Source of the DNA: Aquimarina sp. MMG016
GTDB taxonomy: Bacteria; Bacteroidota; Bacteroidia; Flavobacteriales; Flavobacteriaceae
Assembly: GCF_018100805.1 (NCBI RefSeq)
Contig: NZ_JAGJEA010000001.1
Coordinates: 682,001-746,000 of the forward strand
Direction: 5' to 3'
Length of the DNA: 64,000 bases
A program made the position numbers and the translations under genes. This document shows positions 26,615 to 37,900 of this stretch, one piece after another. The notes beneath the pieces were generated by a model, which was given only the letters and a program-made list of their open reading frames with translations, made no database searches and was not told where the DNA came from. Numbering within the stretch: the first letter of the stretch is position 1; each line of letters begins with the position of its first letter.

Positions 26615-27949
26615 ATGAGTCCATTTTTTGTAAAAGCTGCTCAGCTGTTATTGAGCTTATCTATATTAATTGTTTTGCACGAGTTAGGGCATTTTATTCC
26701 TGCCAAGTTATTTAAGACTCGTGTAGAAAAATTCTATCTGTTTTTTGATATCAAGTTTTCATTATTCAAGAAAAAAATAGGAGAAACGGTTTATGGTATC
26801 GGTTGGTTACCTCTTGGTGGGTACGTAAAAATTTCCGGAATGATAGATGAGAGCATGGATAAGGAACAAATGGCTGGTCCGCCACAACCTTGGGAGTTTA
26901 GATCTAAACCTGCCTGGCAGCGATTGATTATTATGCTTGGTGGAGTTACTGTAAATATAATTCTTGGAGTTTTAATATACATTCTTATCATTTTTTCCTG
27001 GGGTCAAAATTATTCTAAAGGAGATGACATTAAATATGGTTTTGGAGTTACCAAGTTATTAGAGAATTATGGTTTTCAGCAAGGAGATAAGTTAGTTACT
27101 GTTAACGGCGAAGAGATGTTTGATGATACTGATATCGGAAGACACCTATTAGTACGTGATATCAGGACAGTTACCGTAAAACATCCCGATGGAACGACAG
27201 AAACTATTAATTTACCAGAAGATATAGGAACACAGATCTTTAAATCCGGGCAAATGATAGCTATGGATTATCGATATCCGTTTAAATTGGATTCTATTGA
27301 TGAAGATGGCCCTGCAAAAAAAGCAGGTTTATTAAAAACTGATAAAATCCTAAAAATTGGTGGAATGCCAATCAAATATCAAACTGATTTTGGTTATGCG
27401 CTGAATAATCATAGAAAAAATGATAGTACTGCCGTTATTACTTATGAACGTAATGGACAAGTTAATGAAATCGATCTAGTCCTAACGGAAGATAAAAAAG
27501 TCGGTATCGTTATGGTGTCAACAGATCCCGAGGCCGTAAAAATCAATAAAGTGGATTATTCTTTTGGAGAAAGTATTTCTGAAGGTCTGAAGTTAGGATA
27601 CTGGACGCTGAATGATTATATCGCACAGTTTAAATATGTATTTACCAAAGAAGGGGCTACTCAGGTAGGTGGTTTTGGAGCAATAGGTAACCTATTCCCT
27701 TCAAAATGGAACTGGTTAGCATTCTGGATGACTACAGCCTTTATATCTATCATCTTAGCGTTTATGAATATTTTACCAATCCCTGCATTAGATGGTGGAC
27801 ATGTGATGTTTTTATTATATGAAATCATCGCAGGACGTAAACCTAACGATAAGTTTATGGAATATGCGCAATTGATTGGTTTTGTTATTCTTATCGCTTT
27901 ATTATTATTCGCAAATGGTAATGATATTTACCGAGCAATTTTTAAATAG
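26615..27949 (+). CDS. rseP: Site-2 zinc metalloprotease RseP
   Basis: A 444-residue inner-membrane protease. The zinc motif HELGH (residues 22-26, catalytic Glu23) lies in the first helix, and the third ligand is in NILPIPALDGGHVMF near the C-terminus. Between them is one or two PDZ-like regions (GPAKKAGLLKTDKIL around the middle). RseP cuts transmembrane segments of anti-sigma factors and leftover signal peptides. The GYVKISGMIDES block after the first helix is typical. It is a single plus-strand gene followed by a tRNA. Confidence 0.95.
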   Translation: MSPFFVKAAQLLLSLSILIVLHELGHFIPAKLFKTRVEKFYLFFDIKFSLFKKKIGETVYGIGWLPLGGYVKISGMIDESMDKEQMAGPPQPWEFRSKPAWQRLIIMLGGVTVNIILGVLIYILIIFSWGQNYSKGDDIKYGFGVTKLLENYGFQQGDKLVTVNGEEMFDDTDIGRHLLVRDIRTVTVKHPDGTTETINLPEDIGTQIFKSGQMIAMDYRYPFKLDSIDEDGPAKKAGLLKTDKILKIGGMPIKYQTDFGYALNNHRKNDSTAVITYERNGQVNEIDLVLTEDKKVGIVMVSTDPEAVKINKVDYSFGESISEGLKLGYWTLNDYIAQFKYVFTKEGATQVGGFGAIGNLFPSKWNWLAFWMTTAFISIILAFMNILPIPALDGGHVMFLLYEIIAGRKPNDKFMEYAQLIGFVILIALLLFANGNDIYRAIFK

Positions 27950-27971
27950 AAGAAAAAATCAAAAAATCTTT

Positions 27972-28000
27972 TTGGAGATATAAAAAATAGTATATATTTG
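27972..28000 (+). promoter_or_regulatory. Promoter of the tRNA-Asn gene
   Basis: A TTG at 27972-27974 and TATATTTG at 27993-28000 are 18 nt apart, which fits the Bacteroidota -33/-7 pattern. A second copy of TATATTTG lies at 28026-28033, just before the tRNA, so a second start or a duplicated box is possible. Confidence 0.7.
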
Positions 28001-28045
28001 CACTCGCAAAAAGAGAAAAACACTCTATATTTGCAAAAGCAATAG

Positions 28046-28119
28046 TCCTCCTTAGCTCAGTTGGTTAGAGCATTTGACTGTTAATCAAAGGGTCCTTGGT
28101 TCGAGCCCAAGAGGGGGAG
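28046..28119 (+). tRNA. tRNA-Asn (GTT)
   Basis: The acceptor arms TCCTCCT and AGGGGGA pair with one G-T. The D arm TTAGCTCAGTTGGTTAGAGC, the anticodon stem TTTGA/TCAAA with loop CTGTTAA (anticodon GTT at 28080-28082), and the T arm with GGTTCGAGCC are all present. The CCA end is not encoded. Confidence 0.96.
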
Positions 28120-28121
28120 CG

Positions 28122-28151
28122 AAAAGTCCAGCAGCAATGTTGGACTTTTTT
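28122..28151 (+). terminator. Rho-independent terminator after tRNA-Asn
   Basis: The arms AAAAGTCCA (28122-28130) and TGGACTTTT (28141-28149) flank a 10-nt loop and are followed by a T run. Confidence 0.85.
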
Positions 28152-28501
28152 GTTTTAAAGATTTTTGGTTAAAAGTTTATCCATAACACCGTAAAACAAA
28201 AGTATATTATTCTGCATCCAACCTAACACCTAACAATCCTTAATCCATAGCCAAGACCATGTTGTAGGGGTATCTGTAGGGGTGAATTTTTAGCAAAATA
28301 TAGTATCCTCTTCTATTTTTGCAGCATTCAAAATCTATAGTATTCATACACAATAAACCCCTTATGTTGTTATCACTCTTTGGCATGCCTTTGCATATCT
28401 TTTTCTTTTATCGAAAAAAATCCAAATAAAACTAGGGTTTTTTAAAACCTACCTGTATAAGCTATAGAAAACCATAAAAATTGTTTAAAGCCCCTTTATC
28501 T
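28152..28501 (+). promoter_or_regulatory. Upstream region of the giant repeat protein gene
   Basis: This 350-bp stretch contains no gene. It holds a direct repeat of TGTAGGGGT at 28263-28271 and 28275-28283 (12-nt period) and a TATTTTTG box at 28314-28321 without clear -33 element. The long region before the ATG at 28502 suggests regulated expression; sites are inferred. Confidence 0.35.
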
Positions 28502-31500
28502 ATGAGACAAATTTTTACCCTATTCCTATTTCTTTTAAGTTATAGTTTTTTTGCACAACATGCAGCACTTGTAAAAGATATTAATCAGAGTTTTACAGGT
28601 TATGCCTATGTAGAATACATCACAGAGTATAACGGAAAACTCTACTTTTTGGCTGATGATAGAATTCACGGAGAAGAACTGTGGGTTAGCGATGGGACCA
28701 CAGCAGGCACCCATCTTTTAGCAGATATTCGAACGGGAAGCTATAGTTCGAATCCAAAGGATTTTGTAGAATTAAACGGAAAACTTTATTTCTCTGCCAG
28801 AGGTGCTCATATAGGTGCTGAATTATGGGAAACCGACGGTACCCCAGAAGGCACAAAATTGGTCGCTGATATCAATCCACAGCCAGGTAACGGAGGTGTT
28901 GGTAACCTCACTGTATTTAATAACAAACTCTATTTTGGTGCTAATGACGGTGTTAATGGAGTCGAATTATGGACCAGTGACGGAACCGAAGCAGGTACCA
29001 CTATGGTAAAAGATATTTATCCCGGTTCGTCTAACAGCTATCCTAATGATTTTAAAATATACAATAACAAGTTATATTTTGAAGCAAATGATGGTGTTTA
29101 TGGAGATGAATTATGGGTAAGTGACGGAACCGAAGCAGGAACACAACTCGTAAAAGATATTTATCCTGGTTCCAGAGGTACTAGAGTTGCTGATATCGAA
29201 GTCTATAATGGAAAATTATATTTTCAGGCAGATAATGGCATCCACGGAAGCGAGCTATGGGTAAGTGACGGAACCGAAGCAGGAACGCAACTGTTTAAGG
29301 ATATTCAAGTAGGAGCATATGGATCAAATACTCGTCACTTGTATGTTTTTAATGGAAAGTTATATTTTCAGGCTAGTGAAAGTATCAATGGTAATGAGTT
29401 ATGGGTAAGTGATGGTACTGTATCAGGAACCACACTTTTTTACGATATTAGAACAGGAGGTAGTGGAAGTCGTCCACAAAATTTTTCGACGTATAACAAC
29501 AAAATGTATTTTGCCGCAGATGACGGAATCCACGGGAATGAATTGTGGGAGACCGATGGAACCATTGCCGGAACAAAATTGGCTGTTGATATTGATCCGG
29601 GGCCAGATCGAAGTAACCCAATAGATCTAGTCGTATTTGATAACAAATTATTCTTTTCTGCCGAAGACGAAAATGCAGGTCTGGAATTGTTTAGTACCGA
29701 TGGTACTGAAAGTGGCACCCAACAAATAAGCTATATCGATCAAAGAACAGGCAATAGTTCGATGAAAGATCCTGTAGCATTTAATAACAAGCTACTTTTT
29801 GGTGCTCGTGATGGAATTAATGGAAATGAATTATGGATAAGTGATGGTACCGAAGCAGGAACCCAAATGCTAAAAGACATTAGGGCAGGATCCAATGCTT
29901 CTGGACCATCAAACTTAACATTATTTAATAACAAAGTATACTTTGATGCGGATGATGGTATCCACGGTAATGAATTGTGGGAAACCGATGGAACTACTGC
30001 TGGTACAAAATTAGCTGTGGATGTTGTTGATGGAAGTAATTATTCGAACCCTAATCATTTAACCGTTTTGCAAGGGATGTTATATTTCACAATTTATAAC
30101 AATGCAACAGGTAGTCAAGAGCTTTTTAAAACTGATGGCACCAAAGCGGGCACCCAAATGATTGATGTTTTTAAGTTAACTTCAGGGGTGGCAAATATTT
30201 ATGAAATAGTAGTTGTAAATAACAAGTTGTATTTAGCAGCTGCTACCCCTAACGATGGAACAGAAGTATGGGAAACTGATGGTACTGAGGCAGGCAGTAA
30301 CATAGCTTTTGAAACAGGAGTAGGTACCGCATCTGGGTATCCTCGCCATTTAACTTCTTATAACGGAGAACTGTATTATTTTTCATATGACCCAACTACA
30401 ACTGGTGGTGAGCTTTGGGCTTTTGACCCAGCAACGGATACGAATCGATTAATTAAAGATATTAACCCGGGTACTAATGGTAGTACTCCTGAAGACTTAT
30501 ATGTATTTAATGGCAAAATTTATTTTTCGGCCGATGATGGTATCCACGGAAGAGAATTATGGTCAAGTGATGGTACCGAGGCTGGTACTCAACTAGTAGC
30601 CAATATCCACCAAGGTAATTTTTCCTCATATCCTGGTTATTTTGGAGCACTTAACAACCGTTTATATTTTAGAGCTAATGATGGCATTCATGGTGACGAA
30701 TTGTGGGAAACCGATGGTACCCAAGCAGGTACCCGAATAGCGGCAGATATCAATCCTCGACAAAATTCAGGTTCTAGTGTAGATTTTTTAACAGCACTAA
30801 ATAATAGATTATACTTTCGTGCCAAGGATGCGATACATAGTGATGAACTTTATGTATTTATTCCGTACGATTGCAACAGCTTACCTTCAAACAAATTATT
30901 TGTAAGTGAGACAGGAACTGATTCTGCCAATGGAACTTCCTGGAGTGAGTCTACTACCCTAAAACAAGCTTTAAAAATCGCTCAAAGTTGTCCTGCTGTT
31001 GAAGAAATTTGGGTGCAACAAGGAACCTATGTACCCGGAAAAAATTCTTCGGATACATTTCATATTCCTGATAACATAAAAATATATGGAGGTTTTAACG
31101 GAACAGAAACCATGTTATCTGAAAGAGATTGGGTAAACAATACAACGATTTTAAGTGGTGATATTGGCATACCAGGAGATGATGCAGGAAATTCTGAAAC
31201 GATTATTAACATCGAGAATCGAGAAAATATACTACTCAATGGTTTTGTTATAGAAGGTGGAAACGCAACTATCGAAACCAACATCAATAGAACAACTGAC
31301 ACTAATGGAGGAGCAATTTATATGTCTGATTCAAATAATTTAGTGATTACCAATTGTATTTTTAGAAATAATCAGGCACAATTAGGTGCAGTGATATATT
31401 CTGAAGGTACTTCTGGCAACACTTCTTTTATCAATTGTTTATTTTATGACAATATTGCAACCGTAGAAAATCCTTTCCAAACAGGAACACAAAATTTACT

Positions 31501-34500
31501 ATTTACTAATTCTACCGTAGTGAATAATACGGCTGCTTCAGGTTTTGGAATATTTGGAGCAAGCACAGGAAACATATCTTTAACTAATAGTATTGTAGAT
31601 GGTTCACATTCATTAAATTTCAATACAACAAGTACGGGAAGTTTAACAGCAACCTATAGTTATGTAAAAGGAGAAAATCCATTTGGTACCGGAAATATTG
31701 ATGGAACTACCGTTACCGATGTGTTATTCAAAGATGGTGCTAATAAGGATTTCTATTTACAAGCCACTTCCCCATTAATAGATCAAGGTAATAATACCGC
31801 AAATACCGAAGTCAAAGGATTAGGAGGTAATGATCGTATTATTGATGGAGATCTAAATACTACAGCTACGATTGATATCGGAGCTTTTGAATATGATCGA
31901 TTAGATCAGAATATTACCTTTGATCCATTAGCAAATGTAACCTATGGAGATCCAACATTCGACTTGAATGCAACAGCTTCTTCTGGATTAACTATTACCT
32001 ACAGCAGTAGTGACACAAACGTAGCTACCATATCTGGAAATACGGTCACTATTATAGGCGTAGGAACAACCACCATAACTGCAAGTCAGTCTGGAAATCT
32101 AGAATACAAACCCGCAACTGATGTTTCTCAAACCTTAACTGTACTCCCAAGAGCCATCACTGTGACAGCAGATGCTGGTCAAAACAAAGTGTTTGGAGAT
32201 GCAGATCCTGTATTAACATATTCTATTACTTCAGGAAGTTTAGTAAGTGGAGATGTATTGAATGGAAACTTGGAAAGAACGACAGGTGAAGATGCAGGAT
32301 TGTATGCCATCAATCAAGGAACATTGGCTAATGCAAACTATGAGATTTCTTATGTGGGAGACAACTTTGAAATCATAAAAGCAAATCAAACAATTACTTT
32401 CAATAGCTTGAATGATGTAGTATATAGTGATGCTGATTTCAACTTGAATGCAACCTCATCTGCCGGATTGGATATTGACTATAGTAGTTCTGATTCTTCA
32501 GTAGCTACCGTATCTGGAAATACGGTTACTATTGTTGGTATGGGAACAACAACCATCACTGCCAGCCAATCAGGAAACGGAAATTATAATGCCGCTACTT
32601 CAGTATCCCAAACATTAATAGTACTTCCAAGAGCCATCACTGTAACTGCAGATGCTGGTCAAAATAAAGTGTTTGGAGATCTAGATCCGGTATTCACCTA
32701 TTCAATCACTTCAGGTAGTTTAGTAAACGGAGATGTCTTGAACGGAAATTTAGAAAGAATCGCTGGAGAAGATGTTGGAACCTATCCTATCAATCAAGGT
32801 ACTTTAGCTAATGCAAAATATGACATTACCTATATTGGTGATGAATTTGAAATCATTAAAGCAGATCAAATCATTACTTTTAATAGTTTATCTGATGTTA
32901 CTTATGGTGATGCTGATTTCAACCTAAATGCAACTGCTGATTCAGGATTAGCAGTTGCCTATAGCAGTTCTGATACTTCCGTAGTTACTATTACAGGAAA
33001 TACAATAACTATCGTTGGTGTTGGTGCAACAACTATTACTGCCAGTCAATCAGGAAATGAGAATTACAACACCGCCACAAGTGTGCAGCAAACACTTACG
33101 GTAATACCAAGAGCCATCACAATTACGGCTGATGCTGGACAATCTAAAGTGTTTGGAGATATAGATCCGGTATTCACCTATTCTATCACTTCAGGAAGTA
33201 TAGTAAACGGAGATGTATTGAATGGAAATTTGGAAAGAACCTCCGGAGAAAATGCAGGATTGTATCCAATCAATCAAGGAACATTGGATAATCCGAACTA
33301 TCAGATTTCTTATGTTGACGACAACTTTGAAATTACTCCGGCTGATCAAAATATTACGTTTGGTTCATTGGCAGACGTAACGTATGGAGATCCAACATTC
33401 AACCTGAATGCAACAGCTTCTTCTGGATTGGCAGTTGCCTATAACAGTTCGGATACTTCAGTAGCTACAGTATCTGGAAACACAATTACTATTGTTGGTG
33501 TTGGTGCAACAACTATTACTGCCAGTCAATCAGGAAATGAGAATTACAACACTGCCACAAGTGTGAAGCAAACACTTACGGTAATACCAAGAGCCATCAA
33601 AATTACAGCAGATGCTGACCAATCTAAAGTGTTTGGAGATCTAGATCCAGTATTCACCTATTCTATCACTTCAGGTAGTTTAGTAGGCGGAGATGTTCTG
33701 AATGGAAATTTAGAAAGAATCTCCGGAGAAGATGCAGGAACGTATCCTATTAACCAAGGAACTTTAAACAACCCGAATTACAATATTGCCTTTGTATCTA
33801 ACGATTTTGAAATTACCAAAGCAACTCAGGTACTTACTTTTGATCCATTAGCCGATGTAACTTATGGAGATCCAGATTTTAATCTAAATGCAACAGCTTC
33901 ATCGGGATTAGCAGTTACTTTCAGCAGTGCTAATACTAATGTAGCTACCGTGTCCGGAAACACAATAACTATTGTTGGAGCTGGAACAACAAATATCGTG
34001 GTTATACAAGAAGGAAACCAAAACTATGAAGCAGTTAACGTTAGTCAAACTTTGACAGTACTTCAAAAAAACATTACAATTACTGCTGATGCGGGTCAAA
34101 GTAAAGTGTTTGGCACTGTAGATCCAGAATTAAGTTATAGTTTCACCAATGGAAATCTACTTTCCAACGATTTGCTAACCGGAAGCCTGGAAAGAGCAGT
34201 AGGAGAAGATGTAGGGATCTATCCCATAAATCTAGGAACATTAGCTAATCTTAATTACAACATCACTTTTGAATCTAACACCTTAGAGATTACTACTGCA
34301 GGTCAGGTAATTACCTTCGACTCATTAGCAAACGTTAGGTTTGGAGATCCTACATTTGAACTGAAAGCGACTGCTTCTTCAGGATTAGATATTACCTATA
34401 CCAGTTCTAATCCCGAGGTGGTTACCATTTCAGGTAATATAGCTACTATTGTCGGAGAAGGTGTTGTTATTATTTCTGCTCATCAGCCTGGAAATAAAAA

Positions 34501-34798
34501 TTACTCTGCTGCTACTTCCGTCACTAATACTTTAACCGTGCTTCCTGGAGAAATTCAAGAAGAACTTATAAAATTATATCCTAATCCCGTAGTAAATGAG
34601 ATTCAGATTTCTGAAACCCCATCAAAAAACCGCTTATCGATTTATGATGGAAACGGAAGCTTGGTAAAACAACTATTTGATTATTCTAAAAATGATATCA
34701 TCAATGTAGCTGAATTACCATCCGGGATGTATATGATCGAAATCATATTTTTTGATTATAGAGGAAAAACTTTAGTCAAAAAATTTATTAAGGAATAA
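28502..34798 (+). CDS. Giant secreted repeat protein: ELWxxDGTxxGT repeats, beta-helix, MBG repeats, T9SS signal
   Basis: A 2098-residue protein starting at ATG 28502, which gives signal peptide MRQIFTLFLFLLSYSFFAQ; a TTG seven codons earlier is less likely. Residues of about 35-790 hold some 16 repeats of about 48 residues with consensus GNELWVSDGTEAGTQLVKDI followed by NGKLYFxA, probably forming beta-propellers. Residues about 798-1126 look like a right-handed beta-helix (GTSWSESTTLKQAL, IYGGFNGTET). Residues about 1134-2018 are Big-like plus MBG-type domains in a 160-residue tandem unit. The last 75 residues are a T9SS type A domain (LYPNPVVNEIQIS...GMYMIEI). It is likely a surface or extracellular adhesin-like protein; the ligand is unknown. 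It is convergent with the mannanase gene. Confidence 0.88.
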   Translation: MRQIFTLFLFLLSYSFFAQHAALVKDINQSFTGYAYVEYITEYNGKLYFLADDRIHGEELWVSDGTTAGTHLLADIRTGSYSSNPKDFVELNGKLYFSARGAHIGAELWETDGTPEGTKLVADINPQPGNGGVGNLTVFNNKLYFGANDGVNGVELWTSDGTEAGTTMVKDIYPGSSNSYPNDFKIYNNKLYFEANDGVYGDELWVSDGTEAGTQLVKDIYPGSRGTRVADIEVYNGKLYFQADNGIHGSELWVSDGTEAGTQLFKDIQVGAYGSNTRHLYVFNGKLYFQASESINGNELWVSDGTVSGTTLFYDIRTGGSGSRPQNFSTYNNKMYFAADDGIHGNELWETDGTIAGTKLAVDIDPGPDRSNPIDLVVFDNKLFFSAEDENAGLELFSTDGTESGTQQISYIDQRTGNSSMKDPVAFNNKLLFGARDGINGNELWISDGTEAGTQMLKDIRAGSNASGPSNLTLFNNKVYFDADDGIHGNELWETDGTTAGTKLAVDVVDGSNYSNPNHLTVLQGMLYFTIYNNATGSQELFKTDGTKAGTQMIDVFKLTSGVANIYEIVVVNNKLYLAAATPNDGTEVWETDGTEAGSNIAFETGVGTASGYPRHLTSYNGELYYFSYDPTTTGGELWAFDPATDTNRLIKDINPGTNGSTPEDLYVFNGKIYFSADDGIHGRELWSSDGTEAGTQLVANIHQGNFSSYPGYFGALNNRLYFRANDGIHGDELWETDGTQAGTRIAADINPRQNSGSSVDFLTALNNRLYFRAKDAIHSDELYVFIPYDCNSLPSNKLFVSETGTDSANGTSWSESTTLKQALKIAQSCPAVEEIWVQQGTYVPGKNSSDTFHIPDNIKIYGGFNGTETMLSERDWVNNTTILSGDIGIPGDDAGNSETIINIENRENILLNGFVIEGGNATIETNINRTTDTNGGAIYMSDSNNLVITNCIFRNNQAQLGAVIYSEGTSGNTSFINCLFYDNIATVENPFQTGTQNLLFTNSTVVNNTAASGFGIFGASTGNISLTNSIVDGSHSLNFNTTSTGSLTATYSYVKGENPFGTGNIDGTTVTDVLFKDGANKDFYLQATSPLIDQGNNTANTEVKGLGGNDRIIDGDLNTTATIDIGAFEYDRLDQNITFDPLANVTYGDPTFDLNATASSGLTITYSSSDTNVATISGNTVTIIGVGTTTITASQSGNLEYKPATDVSQTLTVLPRAITVTADAGQNKVFGDADPVLTYSITSGSLVSGDVLNGNLERTTGEDAGLYAINQGTLANANYEISYVGDNFEIIKANQTITFNSLNDVVYSDADFNLNATSSAGLDIDYSSSDSSVATVSGNTVTIVGMGTTTITASQSGNGNYNAATSVSQTLIVLPRAITVTADAGQNKVFGDLDPVFTYSITSGSLVNGDVLNGNLERIAGEDVGTYPINQGTLANAKYDITYIGDEFEIIKADQIITFNSLSDVTYGDADFNLNATADSGLAVAYSSSDTSVVTITGNTITIVGVGATTITASQSGNENYNTATSVQQTLTVIPRAITITADAGQSKVFGDIDPVFTYSITSGSIVNGDVLNGNLERTSGENAGLYPINQGTLDNPNYQISYVDDNFEITPADQNITFGSLADVTYGDPTFNLNATASSGLAVAYNSSDTSVATVSGNTITIVGVGATTITASQSGNENYNTATSVKQTLTVIPRAIKITADADQSKVFGDLDPVFTYSITSGSLVGGDVLNGNLERISGEDAGTYPINQGTLNNPNYNIAFVSNDFEITKATQVLTFDPLADVTYGDPDFNLNATASSGLAVTFSSANTNVATVSGNTITIVGAGTTNIVVIQEGNQNYEAVNVSQTLTVLQKNITITADAGQSKVFGTVDPELSYSFTNGNLLSNDLLTGSLERAVGEDVGIYPINLGTLANLNYNITFESNTLEITTAGQVITFDSLANVRFGDPTFELKATASSGLDITYTSSNPEVVTISGNIATIVGEGVVIISAHQPGNKNYSAATSVTNTLTVLPGEIQEELIKLYPNPVVNEIQISETPSKNRLSIYDGNGSLVKQLFDYSKNDIINVAELPSGMYMIEIIFFDYRGKTLVKKFIKE
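28610..30860 (+). repeat. About 16 tandem ELWxxDGTxxGT coding repeats
   Basis: Units of roughly 140-150 bp encode the motif ELW(V/E)(S/T)DGTxAGT. The last units decay (ELWAFDPAT, ELYVFIPYD). DNA identity between units is moderate, so the array is old compared with the 480-bp array downstream. Confidence 0.85.
31903..34555 (+). repeat. 480-bp tandem coding repeat (Big + MBG units)
   Basis: Units start near 31903, 32383, 32863, 33343 and 33823, exactly 480 bp apart, with a last partial unit near 34300. Each encodes 160 residues: ITFxxLxxVTYGDPxFxLNATA, seen as TYGDPTFNLNATA, then PRAITVTADAGQ and FGDxDPVFTYSITSGS. Long identical DNA stretches between units 2-5 show recent duplication or gene conversion. 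Confidence 0.9.
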
Positions 34799-34934
34799 CA
34801 TTGGAGTGTTGGTTTTGAGATAATGAATTTTAGCACCAACTTACATTAACCTAATAATCAATGTACTAACTTAAGAAAATAGCATAACAAAAATCTGTTT
34901 TTCTTACTAATATATAGTTTTAAACATAAATAGA

Positions 34935-34955
34935 GGTTGTCTGTAATTGACAACC
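34935..34955. terminator. Hairpin between convergent genes
   Basis: The arms GGTTGTC and GACAACC have a 7-nt loop and AT-rich flanks. The hairpin lies between the stops of the plus-strand repeat protein and the minus-strand mannanase, so it may serve both. Confidence 0.5.
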
Positions 34956-34982
34956 CATATTTAAAAATAAGTACAAAAGCAA

Positions 34983-37900
34983 TTATTCTTTGATCAATGT
35001 TCTTTTGGTTATAGTTTTATTTGATCCATTCTTTTCCAGAACATTTAAAATGTAATACCCTGATGGTAAATCACCAACATTGATAGTATTTTTATCATCT
35101 GTTATCACTACTTCTTTTTGTAATATACCTGTAGAATTAAATATTTTGATACCTGCTCCATTTGATACTCCCGTAATAGTAATGATATCAGTTATTGGAT
35201 TAGGATAAATTTTGATACCTAAAGAATCAAGATTGCCCACCGAGGCAATTTTGTTTAAAACCGGTTCGATACCCCAAATCAAATTTCCGTTCAAATACAT
35301 TGTTATTCTATCGTTGGGTTGAAAATTTGTAAAAGAGGTATTATAGGAATAATCATCGCTCTCATCAAAATTACTCCAATTCGATTTTGCAAATCTAGCT
35401 TGTATGTCCCCCGAATTACTTGAAGCTAATAGGCTTCCTGCAGCTGTTTTAAAAGAAACTTCCAGATAATCCATTCCATTAGCTTGACCAAATGTACCAC
35501 GCACATTATTTGTACCTAGTTGTGCCCAATCACACCAAAAATTAAGATCACTATTATTCTCTGAAGTAAACCAATATCGAATAGTAATATCACTATAAGT
35601 TATAGGTTCTGTTCCGTTATTTATAATTCTTAGATGTGGGTTTATCGAATTATCTGTGGTGTTTCCATTACCTGCATCTCTATAAGATATCAAAACATCA
35701 GAAACTGTAGGTTCTTCTAGAGCTGTAATTACTGCAGATTCTGTATTAATATTACCTTGCCCATTATCCACAGTTAGTGTTACCGTATACTGACCAACAG
35801 TATTAAAAACATGAGTAACAATTGCTCCCACATCAGTATTTCCATCTCCAAAATCCCAAGAATAGGTTAATGTATTTCCTCCTGGATCTACAGAAGCAGA
35901 TGCGTCAAAATTAACTTCTAATGGTGCTATTCCAGAAGTTCTATCCGTTATCAAACTTATGATAGGTTTGCCATCGGTAACTACTATTTTACTAGTAATC
36001 CTGTCTTCTAATTTTCCATCACTTACAGTGAGTGAAACATCAAATTCTCCTACTGTGGTAAACTCATAGGTTGTTGTAACACCTACTGCAGTATTTCCAT
36101 CACCAAAATCCCAGGAATAGGTTAATGGATCATTATTAGGGTCAGTTGAGCCAGAAGCATCAAAAGTTACTAAAACAGGCGCTATTCCACTATTAACATT
36201 ACTCGTAAATGACGCTATAGGAGGCTGGTTAGGATCTGTTACCGTAATTGTAATCGTTTCACTATCTGAGTTTCCATTACCATCATCCACGGTTAAAGTA
36301 ACTAATTGATCTCCAAATTCTATAAATTCATAACTAGCTATTACACCTGTAGCGATATCGCCATTTCCAAAATCCCAACTATATGTCAATACATCTCCAT
36401 TAGGGTCCGTAGAACCGGAAGCATCAAATGAAACTATCAATGGTCCATTACCAGAGGTTGTAGAAGCTGAGATAACTGCTGTTGGAGCATCAATAGTTGT
36501 ACCCGGTTCAATACCACTTATAAGTTGCCCATTAAGATACAACCCAACTTTTTCCCAGGTTGTAAATGCTTTCTTGGTACCATCATATGAGTAATCATTA
36601 GATTGATCTGTATTAGACCATACGCTATTCGCTATTTTGGGTTCCATTCTTCCTGAACCATCATTTCTACCCAATACTCCTGCTGCGGGATCAAAAGTAA
36701 TTTCCAGATAATATTTTTTACCTTCTGTTTTTACTATTTCTCCCTTAAGATTATTACTACCAATCATTGCATAATCCACATAAAAATTGAATGGTAGATC
36801 ATCCTCTGCTTCAAACCAATATCTGATGCTTAAGTTAGCATAAGGCACATCTTGTGATGAGTTATTAAATAATCTAAAATGTGGTTTTATAACATTGCTA
36901 ACCATTGCTGTCGAAGCATCTTTATATTCTAAGTTTAACACACCTTCTCCTCCTATTTGGATGTTTCTGGGCGTAGATTCTTTTGTTATACCGTTGACTC
37001 CAGTAGCTACAGAAGTGATCTGATATTGACCATCAGGTAACCCCTTTAAGTCAAATTCATAGGGAGCAGCAATATCTTCTCCTACTAAAATACCATTACT
37101 AAAAAACTCCACTTTGGCAACTGTTCTGTTTTCATTGATCAAGTTTGCTTCGATATGAACATCACTACCTGAAACATATTTATCACCAGACTTAGGAGAC
37201 ATTAATGAAAGGTAAATAGATTCTCCTCCGGACATTTCTTCCATTCTAAGTGCATGTTCTTTATATATTGCTACTTCTACATCACCTTCGAACACTCCAA
37301 ATTTATCCCTTGGTGTCTTATTGTCTGGAAACCACCAAAAGGCACTTGCTCCTATTTTATTTTCTTCTATAAAACGATACATCTCTTCCCACCATTCATA
37401 TCGCTCTTGTATTTCTACATTAAACTCTCCTACGTACAATGGTTTTTTGATAATGTTATGAGATTCATCTGCCCATTGCTTCATCAAAGCCATTGTCTCT
37501 TCTAAGGTAAAATTAGACCAGCTTTCTCTGATGTATGGATGTGCTGATGTAAAATCTACAAATGGGGATTGATGAATTTTTATAAAATCATTTCCTTCAT
37601 CTCCTCCAAAACCATATTTCGTGCCATGTGCTTCCAATCCAGTTCCTAAAAGGTGCTTGGAATCAATAGATTTAATAAATTGCCCCATATCATCCACCCA
37701 TGCTCTTAAGGTATCAGATGTAAGATCATCTCCAAATCCCTGATATCTTGGTTCATTCATTAACTCCCACGCTAAAATCGTTGGATCATCCCTGTACGCT
37801 ACGCCATCATAATGATTAATACGAGTAATGAAATACTCTACATAATCCTTAAATCCTTGTATTGCAGAAGGATTTGTAAAGAATTGCCCTTGATCATGGG

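Noticed and set aside
31903-34555. Regular repeats that might be a CRISPR array
   Set aside because: The repeat unit is 480 bp, in one coding frame and without unique spacers; it encodes Ig-like and MBG-type domains.
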